Assembly: GCA_004794785.1 (NCBI GenBank)
Contig: SJOL01004119.1
Coordinates: 79,277-143,276, forward strand
From: Opisthorchis felineus
Taxonomy: Eukaryota > Platyhelminthes > Trematoda > Opisthorchiida > Opisthorchiidae
Reading direction: 5' to 3'
Length of the DNA stretch: 64,000 bases
Numbering within the stretch: position 1 is the first letter of the stretch; every line of letters starts with the position of its first letter. The notes beneath the pieces are model-generated. The model was not told the DNA's origin. It made no database searches and worked only from the letters and a program-made list of their open reading frames with translations. A program made the translations under genes and the position numbers. Below are positions 28,380-39,239 of this stretch, piece by piece.

Positions 28380-29792
28380 GCGTGGAGTGACGGTTTGCGT
28401 ATCTCCGTGACCCATTGAGCCACACTAGGGATGTCCGTGCGACACCCAGTCTCTCATACTAAGTTGATCAATGGTTAGACGTCTGACCAACAGTCTCCTG
28501 GCCTTACAGGTTGGGAGTTGGAACGTGCAGGGCGACTAGTTCTACAAAAATGATAATGGATTTGCATTTCCTGCCAAACACCGATGCCTTGTGGTTAGGC
28601 TTTGGAGCCAAAGGCTTTGGTCGAGGAACCTATGCGTCCTCCTGTCTGGGTGTGGGCGCCCTGGCAGTATCCCAACACACGTACAACGATGACACTTACA
28701 ATCCACAATACTCTCATGCCACATCGGCAGTCGCGCGGTATCATCAGCCGTGTCGCCTTATTTACTGCGTACAGCAGGGCAGGTAAGAGGAAAAGTGCTA
28801 CTGCTGAAGCCTCCCTTCTTACACCTCCGCTGCATTGGTGCGTGCTGTCTGTCCAAAACAAGGATACAGGACGCAAGTAATGTAATGGAACTGACTGTCT
28901 CCTCGATACCTGCCAGCTTCTCGTTGCGCACCTCCGGTGATGCCACTGCAGTTGGATATACTGGGGTAGGTATGGTGTTGAGTCATCGAGCGGAAGCGTC
29001 TTTACTTGACTGGATGCCCGTTGATAGTCACCCCTGCGCGATTAGTATGAAAAAGTCTGTGAAGGAATCTCCAGAAAGTGAGGTTCGTCGTTCTTTTTAT
29101 CGTGTCTGCTTACATCCCAACCGATTGTGGCTCTGAATCCTCCAAAGACAGTTTCTAAGACGCTCTAGGTGCTCTTACAACGGGCTAAAAGCTCTAACAT
29201 CGTTGTCGCTGCTGGAAACATGACCATTCAGGTAGGTAAGCCTAAGTAGCGCTATTGACGCCAAACTGGGTGGTCGTCTTGGGTTGGATACAAGACGCAT
29301 GGACAACAGAGAGCGCCTGCTTCAGATGTGTGCCGATCACAAATTGCTCCATTGCAGTACCGATTTCCGGAACAGCGGAAATCGCCTGACAAAGTGGTAT
29401 TCACCAACGAACCAACCCCGAATCCAAATAGGCCACATCGCCATCAGTTAAAGGTTGTAAGGGTTTATCACTGTCTGTCGCTCCTTCTGGGGTATCAGCG
29501 TGCACTCTGAATATGCATTTGTCCGCTGCTGTCTTCCATTGCGGTTTACAAGTCCACGCAAAACGCGCACACCTTCCTAAGCCATTAAAAAGCTAGTGGA
29601 CACAGAAATCAAACGAAACTATCAGAACTGGCTCCGCAAACGCCCGCCGGGTTGTTTGATGTCGGATACCAGGGGCCACTAAGAACAGATATCCAAAACC
29701 CTACTCAAAGCCGGAACCTCTGCCCGCGGTACAACTCAGTCAACCTCATTCAAACATTAGATCTCTGGTAGGACTGTGGCTTTTCTGGAGGC
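28380..29792 (+). mobile_element. LINE, 5' part with endonuclease, 3'-truncated
   Basis: The first ~450 bases (TGACGGTTTGCGTATCTCCG ... GAGCCAAAGGCTTTGGTCGA ... CATCGGCAGTCGCGCGGTAT) align with 63.27-63.66 kb in the same orientation, defining a LINE 5' end. Further on, the endonuclease is readable in pieces: LSKTRIQDASNVMEL, GVGMVLSHRAEASLLDWMPV (28.84-29.14 kb), DNRERLLQMCADHKLL (29.30 kb), LLKAGTSARGTTQ (29.71 kb) and ISGRTVAFLEA (29.76 kb). Stops and frameshifts break it, and the RT half is absent because a SINE begins at 29.79 kb. Confidence 0.8.
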
Positions 29793-29973
29793 GAGCTCGA
29801 GAAGGCTCAATGGTTGAGGCGCGAACTTACTGACCGGAAGGTCCGTGGGTAGAAGCCGACCTATGCACCTCGACTGCTCCTGTCTAGGCTTGGGCAACCT
29901 GGTAGTATTTCGGCCCTCGTGCTTCCTTCGGGTGGCATGACAGTTAGGCACCGAAAGGGTGCTACAGCTGAAC
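29793..29973 (+). mobile_element. tRNA-derived SINE, family A, copy 2
   Basis: GAGCTCGAGAAGGCTCAATG, then GGCGCGAACTTACTGACC, CTGCTCCTGTCTAGGCTTGG, GGGTGGCATGACAGTTAGGC and ACCGAAAGGGTGCTACAGCT align along the whole length of copy 1. The A box is degenerate (AGGCTCAATGG). It begins exactly where the LINE at 28.4 kb stops being readable, so it either inserted into that element or marks its truncation point. Confidence 0.9.
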
Positions 29974-32900
29974 CATTATTATTTTCTGGAGACCCGGTGA
30001 CATTCCTTTTGGCCACAAACACAACTCAACCCGAAGCATCATTTGACGCCACGTGAAGCTGAGTATCCGTGCGGACCGAGAGGTTGTCAACCTAATGTCA
30101 AAAGACCCATGGCCTACAGCGATACCGGTTCAGGTCTTTTTGTTCAAGATCCTCTACATAAATATTATCCGAAATCGGAGATATTAAAGGTGGTATTGCT
30201 AGTAAATAACTGGGTCAAGAATAAAATGAACAGGTTTCGGACACATCTTCGTGCCGTCAACTATCTCATCCGCTAAGAGTTGTATCCGCTCTTGTAACAA
30301 CCTCTTGGTCATCTCCAAAAGGAAATACCGCGAAATTTGGCAAGGTTGTACGAATTCCATGTGGATGGTTTTAGTATGCCAGCTAAGAATTTAGCCAGCT
30401 CATGCGGTGGAGAACCTATACCTTTCATTTTTGGTTTTACATGGACATCTGTCTGTGAACTTTAGGCAGTCCGTACAGTTGTGGTTTGAGTGTACTTTTT
30501 GAGTACAGCCGATACCACTTACCTCGTTCCAGATAGTTTATTACACATGTTAGATATCTACAATTCTCAGCATTACTCCGATTCATTACTGACGTAATGG
30601 TGCCATTGTTAGTATCGGTAAGGTCCGCCGGCTAAGCGTTGTGTGTTATGGAAAGCAGTTGTTCGATCTTACGTATATGTCTATCCTTGTATTGCTGACT
30701 CCGGGTAAGTTTCGGATGCTACTTTGGAGTTGGGTGTTGGGAAGTCGACGGGTGAGATAACGGTCTGAAGATCATGGCTGAGTCTATATGCACAGTAAGG
30801 GATATCAGTTAAATACCAAGTGTTCGAGTAAACCCCTAATTGGAGGAATGAATTGGTCACTGAAAAAGTTAGTCAGGCAGAAGCGATAGATGTGACCGGC
30901 AACCAAACGACCACGAATGCAGGGATAATAGTGTGCTTCAGACACCTTATTTCGAATGGTTCTTTCAGTTTACCTAGAGTCTAGCCAGGCGATCGTTTTC
31001 ATTTGGCACCGTCTGAACACAAGGTCAGTAGATGCATTCAATCGGTTGACAAACGCCTGTAACCAAGTCACTTGTGTCACAAGCGGAACGTTACCCATCG
31101 ATAAATCTACCGACCACTTTCCAAACCTCTCAACGAAGACTTATCTATAAGTTCCCACCATTCACAAAATCATTAAGCTAAGAAATACAGTACTGGACTC
31201 TCAAGCCACTTAAAGGAGTCTACTTCGTTCGTTATTGTTGTATTAGGTCCCAAAGAAACCCTGATCGTTCACAACTTAAAACTTCGCACCGATAACCCTA
31301 TGAGACCATAAATGTCCAACACAGATGATGGTTTAATGCAGTTTGAAGAATTAGGTAAGTGACCTGACCAGCATCAAGCCGGCATACGGGTTTAATTCAG
31401 ACGGATAAAAACACCGCAGCTCCCAGCCAAACGACAAAACCGGCAAGCCTCAGTAATGATTCGTCACAAACCAAGTAATGTTTTCAGACATGTAGGTGCA
31501 ACTCTTTCCCACTAATACAGCAAGACTGAAAAAATCGCCTGCGTAGAACAGTACCCTCTCATAGAGTAAACACTCTTGGTTAGGTAGAATTATGGCCCTA
31601 TGGACTACCTGTTTGACTGAGATCCGTCTCGAAGAAACGCATTCTCAGAACCGCACAAAATTACTGACTTACCGAATGGCCGGTTTCTTCTCAAAGAAGA
31701 AACATAATAATTTGAGTTGCTTATGCTATCGAACCATACTTACTAGTAGACTGTCACATATAATGGCACTTCTCATAAATACTGCCAATTCACGATCGGA
31801 CCACATCCAGGGGTTTTTCTCAGCTGAACTTGACTTAACCTAGACAGTGACACATACAAACCACCTATTAGAATATCGCAACTGACGTAGGGAATGATGG
31901 TTAAAAAGTTGGAAGATGGGATGAATAAGTGAAACATTTATCGAATTCATGTTAGGTATATTCGAATAGGCCATCGTGATATATTATATCGTTTGGGTTA
32001 TTAATCGAGTTCAGCTGCATGACACAGAATTACCGGTTCGTGATAACCTAGGTGATCAACAGCTGTGATCTGAGAAATACAAGAAGCCAAGCCAATTTGA
32101 ATTGGAGGATGGCTAAAACAAAGTATCTAGTCCCTATTAACTCCGCATGGGGAAGGTCCATCAAGCAAAACAAGCAAATGAATAGCTCTTGCAGAATAGA
32201 AACCATCAAACAGCAAACGGCAGGTGATGAGAAAATAACAAGGGAACCAAACATGGCAGCTAAGGATTTATTTGTTGGACGTGTAAACAATCGAAGGAAG
32301 ACGGGAAGATCCGATTAGAATAAGCACATAAGTAAAATAGTAACGCTGCACAGGTAAGGTAAAATGAACCTTTAAATGTATAAAAATGGTAACAGTTAAA
32401 TAAGGAGAAAATAAAACGACCATGAGCAGCTGATATGTCTGGTGGTTCGTATGATATGCTTGCGATCAAGGAAAACGTGATACTGTTTTGCCCCCAAATC
32501 GAATGTACAGAGTGATTAGGCACGCAAAACAAGCCGGTAAAAGATAGGAAATAACAAAAAAGCAACTAAGACCGAAAATTGGATCAAAGTCAATAACAGC
32601 ATGATTGTACACGAAATGAATGGAATGACACAAATAAAAGAGATGTCAAATCCCTGGGTAATTTGGCATGAGAGATGGATCCAAAGCCCGATACTGATGG
32701 TGCATATCACGTGCAAGATTGTTAGCGTCGATTTGTGCAACTGCATCTGCGAGATCTTTTCTGAACCTAGGAAGTGGCAAGGCGAGGATAGGACAGGAAT
32801 TATCATCCAGCATGTTTAGTCAGGTGGGGAGAACTGGTACTGTACAGAGTGGTACATTTTAAAAGGACCAATGATTCTCACCGGCCCATTTCCACATGGT

Positions 32901-33334
32901 TCTAGCACTAAAACATACGATGGTTACTTGATAAACTCACATAAAACGGGAAGGAAAAATTGCCAGAAAAGCCTGCGCATAACTATCGAATTCACAGATA
33001 AGAAGCGGACCAGTAGGACTGGACGTCTGGTTCGCTGCGCATACCCCTAAAAGATTTGTCGCAATATTCTCTTCGTCCTAGCATTGCAACTGGAATTGGC
33101 AACGTACCCAATAACTTGCAGGCCAATCGCTCAGCAGAGCAACCAACACCAGATCAACAACCCATTACCAGGAAAGTTTCGGTGACATTCAACCAACTAG
33201 AGTAATTTGTGGGTAATATGGTGAGATTTGGTTAACGCAATCGATATTTCGTCCCGTAAGGGAAGTTGGTCTATGCCGAAAGCCACAGAGCACTGAAAAG
33301 CTATTTCATCCAAATTTGGAGCCATCACGGATCT
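29974..33334. other. No gene seen; purine-rich stretch at 32.0-32.9 kb
   Basis: Anonymous. At 32.05-32.82 kb the plus strand is conspicuously A/G-rich, leaving overlapping open frames on both strands; the minus-strand ones are merely hydrophobic, as expected from reading a purine-rich strand in reverse. No motif supports a gene. Confidence 0.5.
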
Positions 33335-33405
33335 CCAGAAGGATTCGAAACCGCAACTTTCCGGCTAGTGCTTGAGAATTTGCCACTCGAGGCGCAGGTC
33401 AACAA
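33335..33405 (-). mobile_element. SINE family B, head fragment (reverse)
   Basis: On the minus strand: CTCGAGTGGCAAATTCTC, CACTAGCCGGAAAGTTGC, then GGTTTCGAATCC, a good B box. It matches the head of the 1.75-kb copy (CTCGTGG..., CACTAGCCGGAAGGCCGC, GGTTCTAAACTCC). A plus-strand copy lies ~90 bases further right. Confidence 0.55.
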
Positions 33406-33489
33406 GTGGCCACATGAAGTGGATTCCGTGATTGAATGATGAGTGACACCATATCCTGTATAGGTACGAGCGAATCGCACTGCTGATGA

Positions 33490-33635
33490 GTCACTCGTGG
33501 CCAAACGATTTAGTTTTCAACTACTAACCGAGATGTCGCGGACATTTGTGAGATACACGCTGCTGATTACCCTCAATAAGGGTAGTGCTTCTCGGCCATT
33601 CGGCAAGAATTGACTTCATTTACAGAACTAGATTT
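33490..33635 (+). mobile_element. SINE family B, copy 3
   Basis: CACTCGTGGCCAAACGATTT is the eroded head. GCTGCTGATTACCCTCAATA, AGGGTAGTGCTTCTCGGCC and CTTCATTTACAG are the body. Together with the reverse head at 33.34-33.40 kb it forms an inverted pair just downstream (in gene direction) of the candidate last exon. Confidence 0.55.
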
Positions 33636-33801
33636 CCATTCTAACTAGTTATTTTACCACTATGAAATCGGTCTATCCAATGTGGCAAGCGGTAGCAACA
33701 CTCACCTCAGTTTGCGCATCAGTTCTTGGATAAGACAGACAAATGAGATAATCTTAGAGCCCGAGTTCCAAGATTTCTTAAAAACGGTGCCGATCATTGA
33801 A

Positions 33802-33866
33802 TCATACAGAAAGCCCAACATCATGAGTCAGATCCTCAGCTATTGGATTGAGTTCACCTGGATACA
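33802..33866 (-). CDS. Lipoxygenase-like gene, candidate terminal exon
   Basis: 65 nt; acceptor CATTATTCTAG|TG, phase 1 in, stop TGA at 33804-33802. It reads [25 protein letters not shown]. The 'Y...L.P..i' spacing loosely resembles the lipoxygenase ending 'Y.yL.P..ipNSi.I', and the length completes the domain, but the final residue would be Val and no Asn-Ser is present. No clear polyadenylation signal was seen just downstream. The true last exon could lie elsewhere, even beyond the left edge. Confidence 0.3.
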
Positions 33867-36800
33867 CTAGAATAATGAATGGCTTATAAGTGCTGTAGGT
33901 TGTGGATTTTCAGAAACTCAGTATGAAATAAGATAGTATGATCCACAGCTTTTCAAAAATGGGACAACTAATCTCGCGTAGCCAACAACGAAACAATATG
34001 GGCAACAATACGGCACCGATATCGGGTGAAACAAAAGATAGTGCACACCGAGAATTGCAAAATTTGAGTACATACTCTACGGAAGTATTGTGTTACCAAG
34101 TTAATGGTTGGCCTTAGCTGAGCGTTACAGAGTAGCTGAATAAAACGTGTAGTCTTCGCACACACCCTGCGACGAAATTATAGGACCACCAATCTTTCCC
34201 ACTGTAATTCTGCTCATGCTCGAGCAGTTAGATGACACTGGATCAGCAGGTGACACATCAAATTCAGAGTTTAAACAAATATTAATTTGACCAACTCATG
34301 TAAAAACACCAACAGGTGAAAAACGGATGAGATAAAACCATTCCACCGCCATCATTGCCAACTCGTCAAGAGAAATTTTGAAGATATTTTCGAATCATTT
34401 GGTCTAACCAAAAAAAGACTCTTGGCTGAGCTTTGCTTAGGTGTTTTGAGGATATTCACCACCAACTCGGTTTTCGGGTTCTCCACGTGAACACCTTTGT
34501 GCATTCGCCGGGGTTAGTATATTAACGTGGGTTTCACTCGAATGGGGATCAAAACTACAAGTTGATCAGTCCGACAGATTCAAGAGCTTTTGACGACAGG
34601 AGAGGTGCGAACTACTGCGCCGTCATGTTCAAACTCCCCACCCCAGCAGTCTAGTCGTTGCAACAAGGGCCAATGTTAAAAAACCCAACGTCTGGACGTA
34701 CGTTGGATCACTCATTCATCCAAAGTTCCCGAGCTTATGCTCCGTCTGAACGGTGCGCGTGATTTGTCATTTTTATCATTAGGTATGAATCATCCGAGGC
34801 TACGAACTCAAGTGAAGCTAGTGAGAAAAAAGCCCCAATTCACAAAATGTGCTTGCTGTCATCTTCGACCCCAAGGTGTCACGTTTAACCCAGAACGCAT
34901 GTGGGCCGAAGCTCTAGCTATTAGCACGCACCAGTGACCTGTCAACTGCAACGGCGGGGTATGGTTGCCATCCCTTTGGATCGTTTTGACCTCGGATTTG
35001 CACAGCCAGAGAGGAAGGAGGCGGAAACTAAGCCATAGCCAACCATCTGCCCACAATGGTGACAAATGTGATATTCATCCCCATCCGCCCACCCACCTAC
35101 CCACGCACCCCCACATACACAGTCACGTCAAATTAAGCCAGTAGAGATTCACCCATACAAGCGCGCGTGCACACACACACACACACACACAGGACCGTGA
35201 TCTGCAAGTTATCAACAGCCAATGGTATCCGAGCTAACATGTCGCAATTCAGTAGTGCGTTCCTCTGGTGTGTAGATCACTTTGATTACGCTACACCTTG
35301 AAAAAGGCTTGCTAAAGTACGCAGGGTCGGGCACAATACCCACTTACGCACGCGTACCATCATCAGCCACATGGTACTCAGTCTCTTCAAAAAAACAAGG
35401 CCATTTTAGGCATCTGCGTAAGCAGGCTGGTAAACTCACTCTTCCAGTATGGCGACTGCCTTCGGTTTGAAGATGTAATCCGACTCATACTTGCCTAGGG
35501 CTGACTGCTGAACTCGACTGGCCAGGCGTGTGTAGAGGACTACTTCAACTGTCATTTGACGGTTAGGCAATGAGGTGATAACTTCATTCATCCCCCTGGT
35601 TGTTGAATGACTTGCCACACTCCCAGGGGCATTGCTCATAATACTCGCTTCTAAAACCAGAAGTGCAAAGGAAGTGAGCTGCAGTGCAGTACGAAAATAC
35701 AAGAGGTTTCAACAAAACATTGGGTAAATGAGGAGCCATTTCATTGACATTCTACACAAACAAATCAAACTGAAGAACGGAAATCCAAGAAGAGTCGATG
35801 GCCTAACAGATAAGTAACGCTGGGCATCTCATCCTGCACATTCCGACAATGTTAGTAGCTCACTAGGTTCACTAGGTTGCAAGGACGGACTCCTCCATTA
35901 AACGAAAACAATGGAGGTTTTCCGAGAAATACACTCCTTTGTACACTAACTTGAAATACCCAAAGAAATCCCAGCTGATAATCTTCGATTGAATGTGCTG
36001 CACAAAGGCCGCCTCATGCTTCAGCTGCCACGACATTCGAGTAGTGTTCCACCGAGAAAACATACTGCGATACCCCAAATATCACACCAAATGAAACACG
36101 AGGCGGCCTTCCTGTAAAACATTCACCTGAAGAATATCATAAGCCGGGGGATTCAGTGGGAGTTTAGCTGAGCCCCCTGTTAAAGGCAAATTAGTGCGCA
36201 AAAGAGTATATTTTGCGAATTCCATCCAATCTGGGTTCAGGCAGAACATAAGGTTGACGGAAACTCGGGCACTGCGCATACCTGATGAACCCCAAGGAGA
36301 GCGAAACCGGTCGTGGGCTGTCAACGAGTTCTCAACAACCTTATGAGTAGTGTTCCGTCAAGACGGTTTTTCGTCATTCCAACGAAGTGCCTAGAACACG
36401 TTTGCGTCCGTCGTCTTTGCATGCAAAATACCTGTGAGATAATTTCCGTGTCACTAGAATAAATAATGTGGAATGCTGCAAGAAATGATCCAAGAATGTA
36501 ACCAATACTCTTGTATGGATCATCGACCAAGAAGTGTGGGAAATAATACAATTGAGTTATTAATTACACAGTATTTAACATCCTACAACGGATTAAAAAA
36601 GAGCAATCTTGCGAAATACACATTGCCTACCTGAAACTCCTGGGTCTGATGGAGGTGAGCCAAACAAGCTGAGAGGATAGTGGGCTGGGAAACCATATTC
36701 GTCGAACATGGGCAGGCGTAGAGCAGATCCGGCCACAATAATGGCAAGGTATAAGATCCCCACTAGAAACTTCCCTGTCTCGTCCATGGTGACTAGGCCA

Positions 36801-39191
36801 AAGACCTCTTCCGGTGGATCACCCATCTAAGTGTTCGAAGGGTTGAAAGTGTAAAATTACGGGTTTACGTTTACATTACTATAAAAAAGATGCCAAAGCA
36901 GGACCAAATTTAATGATGTATTGGATTGTGAACAGTTAGGACGGCTATTCAGTGTACAGAAAATGTCCATAAATGTGAATTAACGAGAAGCTCGGTAGTT
37001 AAGCAGCTCCTGAGTCATATAAGACCAGAAATTAATCGGTTAAACAAGTGGCTTTTGCGCAGAGTCCTAGAGCAACTCTGTGGTAATTGGTTCAAGTCTT
37101 GCTCGAGCAGCACTGGGCTAGACAGTTGAACCATGAATTCACATGCCCGACAGATCCGTTAAGGTTCGTGGATGTTCCAACAATACATATCAGCAAAGCT
37201 GGTTTCACTGACAAATTAACAGTAGATACTGCGAATGAAATAAGGTTCAGACCGAAATCAAGCAGTCTGTGGTGCCGACCTCGTGACACAGCCATTGCCC
37301 GCATTGTGTGTGCACACCCTCAACGATGCCATTGCAGCTCCGTTCGATCAGCGTTACACTGGAGGAAAGTGCCTGATTGCTGAGGAGCGGTGGGAGCGAA
37401 GATAACTATCCAGTTCATAAACCTGGGTAAAAGAAAACCATCACCACTACAGACCTGAACAGACTTTACACGGCGCCGCTATTCTCCATAACCTGCCTGC
37501 TCCTGATTCTTTCTGCCGGTATGCTGATGACACTGGGCTCGGATGAGATCATCGCATTCCGGAAGCTCACGTGCAACTACGAGCAAGTTAGATGGTTCAG
37601 AAAGCATTCTCTCTTTTTCTACTGTTTCCAGATACCAAGGTGCTACTTCCCCCAGACGTTAAGCGGGCGTGATCCAGATTTTGCTGACAGCTTACGATCG
37701 CTTATGGCTGATCACATTTGCCTTCCAAGAACCACTGACGTGAAGTGCCTCGGGACCATCCTGACGAATATATTCAGTTGGTTACCCCACGTTGAAACCA
37801 AAGTCCGACGACTTTCATTTTATGATATCACAGTGGGCATCCCCTAAAGTCATATTCGTAAATTCGCTGTTGAATATGTTTTCCCCCATTCGGCATATCA
37901 AACACTTTTACGCCTGTAGTAACTAAAACCGGAAAATACTATAGGATTGTCGATATTCTCTTCAGCTCATTTTACTTCAGATCACACGAATCGGGTTATG
38001 ATATCTAGAACCATTGGGTAGCTGAGTTTGCAAGCACTCAGAACCCTACATGTACAACTGCCATCTCGAACGGTCCGTTACCTAGATCTCCAAATGCCGC
38101 CTAGTCTTTCATGATCGGTCGTTCCTCCAAATATGCGTAGCAATCCAATTACCAGAAGGCTTCCATGCCGTTGTTGTACTTTCGCCAAAACGTCAGCTCC
38201 GCAAAGGATTCGTGTCAACTACTTGGTGTAGTCCATCAGGGTAGTGTGATTAACTTGGATGGTTAGATTTGGTGAGAGCATGCACATCGCCATGTCATGT
38301 GACCCACCGGTGCAGAGATGCGTCTTGTATGGTACTGTCAAAGTGCATACTACTTTGAATGGTAAATGGGGCTAAGTTGGCAGATGTCCCAGCGCAAGCA
38401 TCCAGCTAACTTCCTCGACGGTGGATAAATCTGGGAGTTAATAAAGAGGATGAACCAAAGGGCCCAGTAACGGAGGATAAGAAACAAGAGGTCGATGAAA
38501 CACAGCAACTAATTAAACAGATCCCAGTGGAAAGCATGCCATCAATTCGTAACCGGACTGCGTCGCCCAAAGTTGCCTGCTGGGCTTGTGTTTCGTGAGG
38601 TTCGCAGGTCAATCCCACTAATGGCAGTTAAATCCGACATGAAGCTCCGATTTGCCTCCTCACTGCTGTCGGAAAGTGTATATCTTGTTCTCACTCATTT
38701 CCCCTAAGGACAAAGTGCTTCACTGAACTGAGTCCCCACTCTCTCTTTACCCACTCCTTGCTAGGGCATTGATTCTTGTGGTTGTGTGACACCTAAGCAC
38801 TAATGTTTACTCCCGGTGTATTGCGGTCGATGACGAGGAACAGAATAAACAGACACTCACTTTCGTAGCGCTGCCTGGAACACCTAATAAGCCTAAACCA
38901 CCTTCTTCCATTGGGCTTGCGATTTCGTTTCTCCACAACTGCAATTCTCCGTCCTGTAGGAGATCCTCGGTTCCACCTACGTGAACACGAAATGGGAAGA
39001 AATATGGAGCATAAGTATGATGGAGAAGACGTTTGAGCAGGAAGTAGGTTTTGAACGGGAAAACCTGAAACCACTGCTAATCAGGACAGTCAGGCTAGGC
39101 CATCCAGTTCAACCGCAATTATATCGTCTGCGGTTGCCACAATTTCGTTGAACGAAAATAGGCCGAATAAAGAAGGAAAAACCACAGACGT

Positions 39192-39239
<48 letters not shown>

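Noticed and set aside
35872..36551. Minus-strand frames ([14 protein letters not shown].., [13 protein letters not shown]..) as extra lipoxygenase exons
   Set aside because: They sit between exons 12 and 13, but including them breaks the exact phase match of 12 to 13 and they do not match any lipoxygenase block.
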